Notes under the pieces: generated by a model
The model's input: the letters and a program-made list of their open reading frames with translations, nothing else
Told to the model about the DNA's origin: nothing
Database searches by the model: none
Assembly (NCBI GenBank): GCA_023238725.1
Contig: CM041534.1
Location: 1,570,501-1,634,500 of the forward strand
DNA: 64,000 bases
Reading direction: 5' to 3'
Origin: Scortum barcoo
Taxonomy: Eukaryota > Chordata > Actinopteri > Centrarchiformes > Terapontidae
In this document: positions 46,188 through 59,505 of the stretch, in pieces
Numbering within the stretch: position 1 is the stretch's first letter
How the letters are laid out: each line of letters starts with the position of its first letter
Position numbers and translations under genes: made by a program

Positions 46188-48750
46188 TTTTTCATTTATT
46201 CCATTTTCTCTCATATCGATGTCTGATTGCTATTGCTGAGTATTCACACATCCACGTATACATTTCTAAAATCACATTTTTTAATGTGATGTGGCCTGAC
46301 CTGCTGTCTTCCTCCACAGATGTCAGACTAAAGGATGGCAGAAAGTTACAGCAGTTTAATGTTTCTCTGCTGAAAAGCATCAAAACTCTGATGATAACTT
46401 ATCAGTATGATGACGACAGTAATTAAGTTAATAATATCATTCACATTCATAACAATCACTTACTGAGATTATTTTTTGCTTTGGAATCTGGAGTCTTATT
46501 TATTGCCTTGCATAACTATGTAACATATAACATGTATTTTACTTTGAATATGATTAACACCGCTCTCTATGTGATAGTGTAGTCATGAGTCTCCACTGCG
46601 ACTGTGTTTAGGATATGTAAATAACATTTTGAGCAGCCACACTGAGCCTTCTGTTGTGATCTTGTATCACACTCATAAGAAACCACACATACCAACACAT
46701 TCTGGCCTGTTGCCATAACCATAACAGTAAGTTGATTAATTTCTCCTAGCACTGTGTGGGAGAACTGGTCTAATTACCGATGTGTAGCATAAATGCCTTA
46801 AAGGATACCAAAATATATAGTGATAATTAATAAGCCTCAAAGGGCACCAAAATATGTAGGGAGCCTCACAGGGGAGAACTAAAAGATACATTGTAAACAC
46901 ATTAATTGGGAGAAAAATGTGAAAAAGAGTATCTGCACACAACCTCAGCTGTCAGAAATGATCAGTATTTATACAGAATAACTAAATGTAAATTGCATCA
47001 AATTAATAATGAATACCAATATAAATAAAACAATAAATAAGCAAACTTCGGGGCACCAACCTTGGGTGAAGCGGAAACGATAGCCAGTCTCATTCTGAAG
47101 GTTGATACTCTCGTCCTCTCGAGCATTCGGGTGCTCTCGGTTCCATGTGGTGACTCAGCCTGAGCCCGTCAGTCTCTCTCTCTCGTGCTCTCTCAGCAGG
47201 CAGCATCATGCTAACATATTTGCACACCAACACTTGATGCGACGGAAACGCGGTGGCAGTGTTTTGTCGAATTCAGAGATGTTTCTCTCAGAGTTGACAG
47301 GATGCTGGCACGTCCTGTAGGAACTCAGCTGGGCCTTATAAACAGGATCTCAGCCCGACCAAGACAAGAGTCCAACTAAAGATCAAAACGAGCAGAGTCT
47401 CTCAGCAGAGAGCAGCAGTTTACAGTGTCTCTGGTGACAAACTTTATTCCTTCCACACTCAATCTCCACTGTCTAAATCTTACTTCCTCACATTATATTT
47501 CTATAGACAGCTACCATGTCTAATGCTGGCATGTTTGAAAGCTTTGCCTCTGAGCTGCTGCAGGCCACAGCACACACCTTTTGATAGATTTGTGGGTCCT
47601 CGTCCACATGACATCATTCCCTGATTGAATTCCATAGACAGGCCTATAGACAATAATGATCATTTATCAGTTATAATGACAAATACATGTACCTAAATGT
47701 GTAGATAATCTGTAACTCTTTACAAATGAGAGAGTGAAATCAAATAAAATCTATCTATGAGCATATGTTCAGTTTTTCACTGTACACAGTAGTAGTCGTT
47801 ATTCTCAGGGAACAGTCATGGTCTTGGTTTGATAGAAAAAAGGTTCACAGTGACTTGACCTGTGTTGTCAGCTCTTTCTGCAGTCTCCTCGTGGTGGTTG
47901 CCATGAACCAAAAGCTGGCTATACAGTAAGGTTAAAGAATACTTTTAATAATGGTTGCTGCCAGCAGAGAAGGTACCCAGGAGGATCGCAGGCCCTCTGT
48001 GGGTTCAGGCAGTTCTCCGACCTCTTGGGCTTTAAAAAAAAAAAAAAACCTTCAAAAACCCAGTGGATTGACTGAAAAATTCATGGTAGTCAAGCCGTCA
48101 AGGCTGGTTTTTGCTGGTTCTTGAAAAATTGCCATCTGTGGAGATAGAAGGGTTTCATCCTGCAGCGTGGAATGTAAATTTGTTGGTGGAGTTTAACCTT
48201 GCCTGAGAGAATTTAATAACAGTAATTTCAGTGACAGGGGTGCTTGTGTATTATGTATTATGTTGACATCCAGGATTTTTTAAAGAGCCTCCTCCAGACA
48301 GCATAAAAACATTGATCAGTGTGATGTGGATTGATATAAAATCATAAAAATAAAAGAAGACATTGCCCTATGTGTTTTGACCTTGGTTTTATTTGTGGTT
48401 GTTGTGAACAGACATTCATTCAGATGGATCCAGCTGCTCTAACACCTTACCAGAGGAGTCCTGGGGAAGATATCAACATCTTTATGTTTATATCACTTAA
48501 TAAATCTAAACATTGTAAAAGAGTGTTTAGTAGCAGGTCTAAACTGTGAGCTGCTGAAGGTTGTTTTTTTTTTTTTTTTTATGTTTGGGTCCACAGGACA
48601 TATCTGCCCCCTCCGTGGCTTCTCACAAGGTGAAAGCTTCCCCACCCACCATGATACGGAAACCACTGCAGAGACCATTACCTTTTTAAATTGCACTGAC
48701 GCAGATTCCATTCTGTGAAAAGGGAGTGAAGTCACTGTACTTTTCAGATT
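46188..48750. other. intron, nothing recognised
   Basis: AT-rich; an A-run at 48032-48048 and a T-run at 48564-48580. No coding similarity. Confidence 0.5.
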
Positions 48751-48905
48751 CAGATTCAGATTCCTTTTTTAGTCCCATGAAAACACAGCAGTGGCAGTGA
48801 AAACACACAGTGGAAAATAGACAGTAAGAAATGCAAGACATAGAATAAATAAAAAATAATAATAAAAAATCAAAATAAAAAGTGTGCCTGAGAATATACA
48901 TATAA
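48751..48905. repeat. low-complexity dispersed repeat fragment
   Basis: Three tandem TTCAGA units followed by TAGTCCCATGAAAACACAGCAGTGGCAGTGAAAACACACAGTG and an A/T-rich tail. Similar strings recur as LINE 3' end debris in fish; assignment is tentative. Confidence 0.35.
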
Positions 48906-49616
48906 GAATAAGAATATATAGTATCTTAGGTATAAATGAGTACATGTACTTGTTGCTTTATTTCTTTCCTCCTAAGAAAATAATAGTGTCAGTCTGCACT
49001 TCAGTTTGAAATATTCAATGTATAAAAGATGTCAATCTCTTTAAAGATCTACCCTAAATTACCCTCAATGAATAGCAATGAAAAGGATCTCTAATTTTCT
49101 AATTTTCTTTTTGAAGTCTATTTGTAATCACATTTTTACTTAAAAATGCTGAAAACGTTGAATAAATGATTTAAGGATATATTGCCCATTCCTAGGATAG
49201 ACCATCCTAAATGATACAGTTTTGCTCTATTCACTTCCTTTTGTCAAGAGAGAACTTTGAGAGAGAACTGTGATTACCATAAACACACAGGAGCATTGCT
49301 CAGAGGGGTGGGAAGCTGCACGTGTGTTTCATATTGTGAGCCATGAGGTTAGATTTGGCAGGACATTGGCTGAATTGGTTTACAGCACAGAAACAATAGC
49401 AGGAAGCTGTTCCTTTAACACGATCACAGCTCAAGATGACAGAGCTTTGTTGCACAGTAATTTGACAGTTAGGGATCAACAAGGTTTATAGGAGATGCAG
49501 TCTTGTTTTTCAGAAGCATTATTTACAATTGTTAGATTTGTCAGCTAGGTTTGTTTCAGTTGTTTAAAACATGCATGCATTTTGTCTGAATCTTGCAATA
49601 TGATATTTTTGTTTAC

Positions 49617-50270
49617 CACTCGAACTACCAAGGCGGTCATTTTAGACTGTTTTGAAATTTTGCAATGTAATAACTTTGTTGAAATGAAACCCATGTAACT
49701 ATAGGACCCTGACTTTTCCTAAATGAGTGTATATTTTATTCTAACATTGTTATTTTCTTGAAAATTACAAAACACAAAAGAGTTCAGAGTGTTTCTACCT
49801 ATAACTCCCATAACAGTCATATTGACCCATACCTTATATTATGACCTTATATGACATTATAGACAGTGTAGAATTTCAGTGTTTGATATTTTTCCCTCTC
49901 TTTTTTCCCTCTCTTTCACTGTTTCCTAGCAATTTTTTTTTTCTAGTTGATTTGAAAACAATAAAGAGTAGAGTAGAGTAGTAGAGTAGATTGGCTGATA
50001 CTGGCTCTGACAGTGATTCAGAGATAACTCCCCCTCGTAAAAGAAGCCGACTGGCACACCTCCAATTCTGCATCTGCTGTCATTCCATCTGTTAATTGTT
50101 TATGTTGTTGATTGTTGTTGTTGATGTTTATTATTACCTGTCCTAACGTTAAATCGAATTTATTCTTATATTTTATATCGATTATTGAAATTATATGCAA
50201 ATAATGTATGAATGGTCAAAATGACTGCTATGGTAATTCTAGTAGTTATAGAATTCTGGTAGTTGGAGTG
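49617..50270 (+). mobile_element. piggyBac-like non-autonomous element (internally deleted)
   Basis: The left end reads CACTCGAACTACCA and, further in, GGCGGTCATTTTAGAC. The right end read on the minus strand gives CACTCCAACTACCA and, further in, GCAGTCATTTTGACC: imperfect terminal plus subterminal inverted repeats. The right end is bounded by TTAA (50271-50274), the piggyBac target; the left flank is TTAC, one change from TTAA. Inside, 49985-50095 on + is a short frame with DTGSDSDSEITPPRKRSR, an acidic stretch followed by a basic nuclear-localisation-like motif, as at piggyBac transposase N-termini. The catalytic region is absent. Confidence 0.65.
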
Positions 50271-50274
50271 TTAA

Positions 50275-51068
50275 ATTGCAACATGGAGAATCAGTTCTGG
50301 ACTTTGCAGAAGATGTAGCCCATTGATGAGGTTATTTTTTTTTCTTTTCTCTCTTCACTGGTGCATACTATCAGCTGTCTGCACACTGTGACCCTCTAGA
50401 CCATCCCTGTCTCCAATCTCAATGGCCTGAACAACAGCTTTTTCTTCTTGGGTGGATCCAATGACCCTAAGGCGTAGTGTGTAACTTGCTGCTGTATCAT
50501 AATCAATCCTTCACAGTGATAGCGGTGCCCCAGGTCATGTGGGATATAGAGTTCAGATAAATGTTGGCTTTTACTTAGCGGAAAAAAACAAAACACAATA
50601 GCAAATAGTTCACCTCTCAAAGGGCAAAGCTTTGGCATATTGAAAACAGATCAAGAAATTAGTCATGTTTACAATATAAATGGTACTGCCAATTGTCAAG
50701 CTTCTGCTTGCCAAAGTGATTCATGAAGGAACAGCTGCTACTCTGTTGCTCTGGTTAAATGAGTAACACCAGCAGCTCGCAATCAAGTATTTACTAAGCG
50801 TTGCAGAGGTGCATGAAATTGTAGGTTTCAATAAACTGCAGTACTTGAGTGTCCAGTTATTTTGGATTAAATGGGTCAACATCTGGCAGGAGAATTCTCT
50901 GCATTCATTCTGATGAATATGTATGTTGGAGAGTGGCAATGGTAAACAGAAGCAACTTGCTTAAAATAGTAAACTCCCAGTGATGTGCTGTAAGTAACTG
51001 CTCAGGAAAAAAATGGCCTAAAGCCAAAGATTATACACACATAATCAATTCAATGACATATTAAAATG

Positions 51069-51070
<2 letters not shown>
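50275..51070. other. intron, nothing recognised
   Basis: No coding similarity or repeat family recognised. Confidence 0.5.

Positions 51071-51115
<45 letters not shown>
51071..51115. repeat. (TG)n microsatellite
   Basis: Forty-five uninterrupted bases. Confidence 0.97.
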
Positions 51116-51117
<2 letters not shown>

Positions 51118-53942
51118 TATATACGTTATAAATTGTGATTTTGATAGTGAATATTTCTACAAATTTGTGTTTCATGGAAACACCAAAGCAGGATTACATA
51201 TTGGTGTGATGCTGATCTGTCTGTTCGATCTTGGATGAATAGTTGAAACACCCAGCATCTGCAATGACAGATGTGGGCTATATGCACACTTGACCAATGT
51301 AGTAAAGCAAAGATACCAAATATAAACATTGTCAGTTATTACTGTCTCTTTTACAGATTCACATGTCCACCACAGACACTGCTTTCTCTGTGAAAATATA
51401 CAATTCAATAAAGCCACCTCATCTATGGAAGGAGCATGACGTTATTCATTAGTAGTACCCAACGGCATTGAAAAATGGCATTTGAAAAATTCGATTGCAA
51501 CAGCTCTTTCCAGCAACAGTTATCTCGTTGATCCATAGAACACACTTTAGAAAGACGTTCCAGGGAAACTTATCATAGCAAGATCAGTTGATTAATTTTT
51601 TATTAAAAAGGCCCAAGATGAAAAAACAAAACAACTAATTGTTGGTATTATTAGTTATCTCTTCATTAATTTGGACTTAGTGTAGACTTGATCAGATGCA
51701 CGTGGACAGCTCCCAGCTCTGAGATGTGACCTAAGTGAGTGTCTGCTGTTAATCTAAAGGCATGATGAGCTTTACTCGTGGTATTACTAACTCCCATTCT
51801 GTGTCACTCATTCTATTCTGGCTTTCACCACTGACACGCACCAATCGTCACTGCATTTGTATCCATCTTTGCCAGATAAGGTAACAAATAAACAGAATTT
51901 ATAAAAACACTAAACAAAACCACCCACTTCTTTTGTGCGTCGGCCGTGGCCTAGAAAGCCGCCTGCTGCCCATCCCCGCAGCTGTCTGCTTTCCTTTGAT
52001 TCTCGTAATAATGGAGCACGCTGGTGTAAGACAGATAAATACACAGACTCTTCCCCATGCTGCCATGTTTATTCTCTGGGAGTTTTGTTTACCCACCCCA
52101 GATACCATTGCTCCTCTATCTCAGCTTTTAGGTCCACTTAAGTTTGAATCGATGTTCATCAGCAGGGGCCAGCGGTGACTGTAAAGGCCTGAAAATTGTG
52201 CACTATTGATTAGCATCCACCTAGACTAATTTAAACAGCATATGGCATTATCAATACCTGGTACTGACCCAGTTTCTGTATTACTATTCAGTAAGCGTTC
52301 GTTGGGGCAGCAGATAGGCGGAGCAGTGTGTGAGAGGCAGCTGAATGCTGGGTAATTACAACAGAGGGTTGTGGAATCCCTGACGATCCGATTTGCCAGC
52401 AGTCCCTTTGTTTGCTCGCTTTCTTGTTTGTTTGAACTCCCCCTCCATAATGGACTGCTGGGTAATGAGGTCATGGTGTAAAACTTAAGGATGTATGTAG
52501 ACCAGCAGCGTTTATTTTTGTCCATGTAGTCACCCCCAGGCTTCTCATGACAGTGAGATGGTCGATATTTAGAGTTTCTGAGAGTTGGAAAACATTAGGT
52601 TTTTTTTTCTTCTCTTCAGTCCTAGACATCTTTAAGTTGGTACTCAAAACAGCAATTTCCTGTTACGTCTTTTGGTTAATTGAACTGTTGGTATGATTGT
52701 TGCAACACCTTTTTTTTCTTTAGATAGAAAAACACCACTGTCATGTGGATTTGAGGTTGACTGCAGGACCACAGTTCCTCTCTTAAACGTGAAGTGGTAG
52801 TCAGAGCAGAGCGCTTGATGGCAATTATCAGACTGAATGAGGCTGCAATTTTAGATCCAGAGGCTCTACATAGCTCATAATCCTCCCCACTCCACCACTG
52901 TGACCTATTGTGCTACCTGTAATGCCTTTCTTATCATTTTTTCTCTCTGCCAAGTTTTTCTGGCTGATTTGAAGTTGAGGGGTTAAAAGAAATTATTACA
53001 AGGTCACAGAAGTGATAACTGAATGACAATGACTTCTTAGGAGATGCCTCTTATAATTAAGCCCTGGTGTATCAATACCATCTACTCTGCTCTGCTCACT
53101 TACTTTGCACATTCTTGTAACTTCCATTAATGATCATGTGGCGTGAGCATTTGCTGCATGACGTCATATTTATTTTTTATGTCGTTAGTTTGCTAGTTAG
53201 TAAATTATATGAATGCTTCATATTTCAGTGCCCCCAATATTACTGCGTGTCACACATAACTCTGGAAACCTAAATGATCATAAAGAGCTTTGTATTATTT
53301 GTACAGAGACGTTCTCTGAACAGGAAAAATTCATACTTTGTGCTTGATAAATCCCAGTTCTTTCACTCCACATTTTGAAAGGACAGGAGATCTGAATGTG
53401 GGCTGCATGTCATTCAGCCATGAATGGCTGACTTATTTCATATTCAGTGACCAACTATCAGGGTCTGTTGCTCTAGGTTCATTTCCTCTTTGAACAGCAG
53501 GAGATGAAAAGCTTTTAACTTTCTTTAGATGTGCTTTTAATATGTGTAAAAATCATGGACTTGCAAATGGGTGGCTGAGAGTTTATTTTTGAGGAGAACT
53601 GAGAAGTAAAGACATGCAGTACAATCTTAATTAACTTTTGTGAGATTATATCTGTGGCTGCAGCCTGGAGATTAGCTCTTGAACATCCAGGTTTCCCCTT
53701 TGATTTCCCCTTAAATGGTTTTAAGGTGGTTAAATTAATCTTCTGCCACCCTGAAAGTATCCTGTATGCTGTATATCTTAGCAATAAGCTATATGATGTT
53801 ACACTGAGTAAAATATTCAATCCAAAGAAAACATGTTTGTATGGCTATACTTCTCTATCATATGGAAATATTTTAGATGCCTTGTGCCCCATTTTATGCA
53901 CAGTTGATCCCATGGTTTGTGGCTAAGCAGTGATTGAGAGAT
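51116..53942. other. intron, nothing recognised
   Basis: A somewhat GC-richer non-repetitive patch lies at about 51930-52560. It has open frames on both strands with no domain; a conserved regulatory element is possible but cannot be shown from one sequence. Confidence 0.45.
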
Positions 53943-54364
53943 GTTCTCTCCTCCCACAGTGCTAACACAAGTGTAATTTTACACAGTGACATTAGATATG
54001 TATTACTTATATAATAAACAAGGTGGCATTTTTTATGTGTCTCCAGCAGAACCATCATCTATGAATCTGTTTATGTTTAACTGATCAGAAAAATCAGCCA
54101 ACCAACTCAATAAAACAATTATTTTTCAGTAATTACAGGATTGATCTCAGAGCCGCAGTCTACAAATGAAAAAATGAAAAAAAGATTTAAAACAATTAGA
54201 TCAAAACTATTTATACTAAACTGTTGCCTCCCTCACCATGACGTGAATACAATACTCAAGTTTGTCAGTCTCAGTGTTCACTAATTCAGAGGTACTGAGG
54301 TAACATGGCTGATTACAGTAAAATCATCACTGTAACATGCTGTCTTAAGCACATTAATCAGACA
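53943..54364 (+). repeat. direct duplication, copy 1 (422 bp)
   Basis: Starts GTTCTCTCCTCCCACAGTG and ends ACATTAATCAGACA. Its partner at 55259-55664 shares these ends and the whole interior, with about 30 mismatches counted by eye over some 400 aligned bases plus two small gaps. No reading frame or inverted termini. Confidence 0.93.
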
Positions 54365-55258
54365 CCAGTCTTTATTTAAATGCACAGGTGTTTTTGGCTT
54401 CCTTTCCTAAATCAGACTGTACCTGTGACTCTAGTGAACACATTTTTTTTGTGGCATCTTTGAAAATCCTTTTGGCAATATGAAGTCAGGACACAATGTG
54501 ATATCCTCTTTTAGTATTTTTATATCTGGCTAAAAGGTGGAAAAAAATAGATATGGTAAACGTTAATGTCTGCAACATAAGCAGCATGTTACAATATTGA
54601 AAAATGACTTGGCAGAGGAAGCTAATAAAGAGCAGGTATTTATCAAAACAGGCTTTCACTTATGTATTGTGTGTGTGTGAGCTGCATATCTGAGAAGTGC
54701 TACTCTTAAGAATACCTTCTGGGGAAAAAAATAATGTAACAGTAAGAAGCATATCTGGTTGAACATTTTGTTTTCAAACCGCCTCCTTTACAAACAGATG
54801 CACTGTAGGCGAAAGCCTGGCCCACGCAAATCACTTTTAAATCAGCAGGAAACCAGCTCTCTCTTTTTTTTTATGGACATGAAATTACTGTGTACGCAAC
54901 ATACTGTTTTTCTTTTCAACTGTAAGTGTACTTGAAACTGTTGCTTACAGGGTTCACATTCACATTGTGCCCATACAGAGGGCAGGATGTCTGTTCAAAA
55001 GATAAACTAATATTCTTGACTGTGGATCATTCCAATGCATCTTTTTCCTTTTGCCTTGTTCCATTAGAGTAATGTTTTAATTTAGTGACCTGGGTTTAGT
55101 GACCTTGCATGCAACTAACACAACTAAACCTCTCAGAGCAAAGGGGATTCAAAGTCAAACAGTGATATTCTGAGCCTTAGTAATTGCATATGAAAATGAC
55201 AAGTCAACAGGAACAAACAGACTCCTATTAAAGTCCAAATGTAAAGTTGAATCAGTGA
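54365..55258. other. spacer between the two duplicated segments
   Basis: AT-rich, no coding similarity. There is no primer-binding-site-like TGG just after copy 1 and no purine tract just before copy 2, so an LTR-retrotransposon interior is not supported. Confidence 0.5.
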
Positions 55259-55664
55259 GTTCTCTCCTCCCACAGTGTTTATACAGGTGTACCCTTACAC
55301 AGTGACAGGAGATATGTATTACTTATATAATAAATAAGGTGACATTGTATATGTGTCTCCAGCAGAACCACCATATATGAATCTGTTTATGTTTAACTAA
55401 TCAGAAAAATCAGCCAACCAACTCAATGAAACAATTATTTTTCAGTAATTACAGGATTTATCTCAGAGCTGCAATCTGCAAATGAAAAACAAAAAGATTT
55501 AGAACAATTAGCTCAAAACTGTTTATACTAAACTGTTGCCTACCTCACCATGACGTGAATACAATACGTGTTGTGTTCACTAATTCAGAGGTACTGAGGT
55601 AACATGGCTGATTACAGTAAAATCATCACCGTAACATGCTGCGTTAAGCACATTAATCAGACAA
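55259..55664 (+). repeat. direct duplication, copy 2 (406 bp)
   Basis: Same orientation as copy 1 and about 895 bases beyond its end. It lacks roughly ten bases around 55567, where copy 1 has CAAGTTTGTCAGTCTC, and a few bases in an A-rich run. Confidence 0.93.
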
Positions 55665-57535
55665 ATATAATGTTGCCATTGAGTCAGTTAGTTAACTGTG
55701 GGCTACAACTTGCCAGAAACTTTACTTCAGCACTTTGTCACAGCTCTGTGCCACCAGCATATTTATGATGCCACTGAATATTTTGTAAACTGGAAACACA
55801 ATGTAAAGATTTCAGGCAGCGATGGACATGGTAGTCTGAGATTTTCTCTTTCAGCTTTGTTCAGAAGTGGAGCACAAAGTGGGTTATTTAATTGGGGAAT
55901 GTAGCTCACTACCAGGAGAAGGGTAGGTCGCACACTTGGACTGACTTTGGTTTGAATGTGTGGCTGTGAAGTGATGTAGCCCTACTTCATCTCTCATCAA
56001 TTTTCCAATATGCATCAAGTAATCTTTATACCATTCAGTTAAATTAGGTATTAATTTGTTTAGCTTCAGCTCAAAAGAAGCTTTTTTAAAAAGTCATTCT
56101 TAGACAAAGTCAGCAATGAGAAAGAATGAACAGAAAGGAAACACACCAAACAAATCAACTGAAAGAAACAAATCTGCTGTCTTCAACTAGTTTTGTGTCA
56201 GAAGAATCTTCCTGGATGACCAAGAAAAAAACACATCTGATCATCTAAAGATATTTAATATTTTAAATTCTAATTTTTTCCTTCCTCTGTGATGTCTGAC
56301 ACAGATGAGCAGACAAATCATATTAATATTCTACTTTCTTTCTGTATGAAATCTTCCCCACAGTCATGCCCTGCTCCCCACTGTGAAGGACACACACTGT
56401 GGTGCTTAAGATGAGGATGTGTTCCTTCTGTCTCCTCAACCCCCTTGATTTCTAAATGGAAATCAGCAGACCTCGAATAGATTTGTGCAAAGGCCTTTGA
56501 CCCAGACATCTGACCCATGTGAGCAAATTAAGCTCAGCAAAAAAAAAAAAACTAAAGCTACATTTGATGAAAGAATCGTGCAAAGTTTAATGAAAGTCAG
56601 TCAGCAATGATCTGAGGGGGTTTGCTCCAAATGTATGGGGCCTGAACTTCTCATGTCTTGACTCTGAAATACACTTTTTTTTCTTTTTTTTTTTTTTTTT
56701 TTGTTTAAAGCCAAGAAACTTTACAAAGCCAGAGATTTAGCAGTGGAGTTAGTTAACCTTGTCCAGAGTCAGTCCTTTCCACCTTTTTTACGCCTTCAGT
56801 GATAAGCCTCTCATAGCAGCCAATTAGGCTGTGTCATTTCTTGTGGTGCACCGGCGCCCAGTTTGATAGATCATGCACTGAAAGCATATGGAGGGAAAGG
56901 CAGCCAAGCATGCTCCTAGGTCAGCTCTATCCAACATACACCAACCCCCAGTATCAGTCAGCCAAGGCTGTGTGATCAATGAGGAGGAAACTGTGTAGCT
57001 ATTATTTATAGGATCACCAGGCCATTAGACCCAACTATCCACTTAGCCTTTGCCACTGACTGTTTCTGTGTGCCAGACTAGAGAAAATTGGAGATTGAGG
57101 ATGGCTAGCCAGCCCGTATTGTAGGAATCATTCTTTTCATTTATCTCCATCCACACTAAATTTACTCTGGGCTTCAGTACCTATGATACAGCTGACCCAC
57201 TAGAATTTTTAAGGCAAGCTTTCGTGCACCCTTTACAAACCACACTCAGTGATGTAGGACTCAAAGCTCTGGAGCAGTGGAAATATTGTGCTGCACACAT
57301 GGTGAACGTGCTTAGTTACAGGCACAGGCCTAGTCACAAAAGAACTCATTTAATATTAAAATATTAAATATAATATAATTTAGTATTAAAACTTGTTACT
57401 TCTGTAATACAGTGAATAGTGAACTGTACAAAAAATATTCAATATGCCATATACAGGTGCACTCATAGTGTACTAACATGCTGACCTTCAGGAGGACTTT
57501 GCTGAAAGCCTTTATGAATAATCTCTTAGTATACA

Positions 57536-57536
<1 letters not shown>
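55665..57536. other. intron, nothing recognised
   Basis: A long T-run at 56666-56702. No gene or repeat family recognised. Confidence 0.5.

Positions 57537-57570
<34 letters not shown>
57537..57570. repeat. (TA)n microsatellite
   Basis: Thirty-four uninterrupted bases. The Tyr/Ile-repeat frames across it are artefacts. Confidence 0.97.
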
Positions 57571-57574
<4 letters not shown>

Positions 57575-59009
57575 TTTTTTTCATGTTCGCTTGTGTGTCT
57601 GTGTATGTGTGTGCTAACAATCTCCAGACTATGGTATGTGTAAAGTATCAGGCTGGCAGGCGCGAGGAGTCATGGATGGATTTTCAAAAAGAGGGTTTTA
57701 TTGATTGAAAAATAAAAAGAGACAAGTTACAAAATGAGCAACATAACTGGAGCCATAAGAGGGATCAATTGAACAGAACTTAACTCGGCCTATAATAACT
57801 TGAAGGGATAGCTTGGATCTTTTGAAGTGTGGTTGTATGAGGTACTATCAATAGTCAGTGTATTACCTACAGTAGAAAATGTAGTACCAAAGAAAAGGGC
57901 TGTCTGATGGCAAGGTAAAGTGGTGAAAATGTTCAGGAGGGTTTTTTTGGACTTTCCAGCTCCTTTCAAGGATCAACACTATCAAGACAGCTTCTCCAGA
58001 TCTTACAAACAGCATGCAGGATGGAGTTAAACAAGTCGAGTGCATAGACGCTATCTGATGTTACAACTAAACATCCGACAATGCTGATCACATTCCTCAA
58101 GCCAGTTTAATGCATTATTTTACTCTGTAGTGCCTCAATCACACACTTCTTCAATGATTCAAATAACAATGCAATAATGGCAAACACGGTCATATTAATA
58201 AAAACCTAATCATAGACTTTTGTGTACTTGTCAGTGTTTGGTTTTTTTTTTAGACCTCAAAGATCATGTTTGCTCTACTACTACAGCTCTAGAATAAGAT
58301 CAGATAATATAACAAACCTTGTTTTGTTTGAAAAGTATACATTTCTCAGCCCCCTCATTTCCTGCAACATGAGTTAAATGAAAGGAACTACATGACCTCT
58401 AAAGGGGCACATTTAGCCTACAAACAAACCCCACTCTTCCCCTTACGACCTAGAAAGATTGTTTGTTGTAAGCGGATGCATCATCTTCTGTCTGTATTTC
58501 TAATGCCCCCTTTTTAATTATTAATTATGATTGAATCCCTTCTCCAGTCTCAGATAAAGCTCATAGCCAGCTTTTTCTTTGTTAGATCTGTGCTGCTCTG
58601 ACCACCAGGGAGGATCAATATGTCTTTTGAGTGCATTTTAAGTGCAACATGATGTCACATACTGGAATACGGTTTGGTTTAATTTTCCTCTGTGTCTGCA
58701 TAGCGCCGATGATACAGGCTGAAAGGTATACAAGCCTGCCCAAGAATGAGTTAGCTTTTTATTCGTCATGACATCCTGCTCATGGCACATATGAAATGTA
58801 AATGTAAATGTCATTGTAAAATCGTGGAGACAAAGGAGAGACAAACAAACACACAGAGGAAGAGCGACGTGATGCGTCGACGTGTAACATGCAAACTAGG
58901 GAGAGAGGGAGAGAGGAGGATACACTGAGCCTTCTTGGGGACAGTAATCCAGATGCAGAAGTCTGGATGAGGCATCAGCAATCCCATTAAACTATCAAAG
59001 GTGTTAAGT
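57571..59009. other. intron, nothing recognised
   Basis: No coding similarity. The stretch 57655-57720 (GGCGCGAGGAGTCATGGATG ... TTTTATTGATTG) may be repeat debris. Confidence 0.45.
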
Positions 59010-59505
59010 CTGTTTGAAAAAAGAGAACCACAGAAGCAGACCCGAAGCGGAGGGCGGTTTAAAGTTGATTTAATCAGAATTAAACAAAAGGTAAGTCAAA
59101 AGGCGCTGTCCGGTAAGTTGAGGAGTGGAGGCAGAGCGGCGTGGCTGGCAGGTTACTGGCTGGAGAGAAATCCGGAACAAGGGTGAGTATCTGGGGCAGA
59201 AAACAACGGAGCACAAGGGTCACTAGAAAAGCACACAAGATAAGCAAGAGTTTAAACACAGAAACTGTGAACACAGCAGCGAGAGCGTTACCACAGATAG
59301 TGGAACAATCCAGCGTCGAAGAGAAGCCCTGCTCCGGCTTAAAAAGGGAGTGATGAGAAATATGGTGCAGGTGTGTCAGCCTCCAGTCAGCAGGTAGCCA
59401 CGCCTCTTCACTCTAAAAAGAAGGAACCTCCCACAGGAGGCAGAAGGAAACACACCACAAGCACACAAAGTAGTCCAAAAACCCCACATACATAACAAAA
59501 GGGGT
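59010..59505. mobile_element. probable dispersed repeat, possibly LTR-retrotransposon-derived
   Basis: Compositionally distinct (more GC and CpG) than its flanks. It has the order CAGAAGCAGACCCGAAGCGGAGG, GATTTAATCAGAATTAAACAAAAGG, GTGAGTATCTGGGGCAGAAAAC, then CACAAGGGTCACTAG. This resembles multi-copy fish repeats whose units start with 'agcagacccaaa' and run into a 'tttaatcag' stretch. Class and ends are not certain; the small frames inside have no domain. Confidence 0.4.

Noticed and set aside
53943..55664. Miniature LTR retrotransposon flanked by two LTRs
   Set aside because: No primer-binding site after copy 1, no purine tract before copy 2, no flanking target duplication and mismatched first base; kept as an unexplained duplication.
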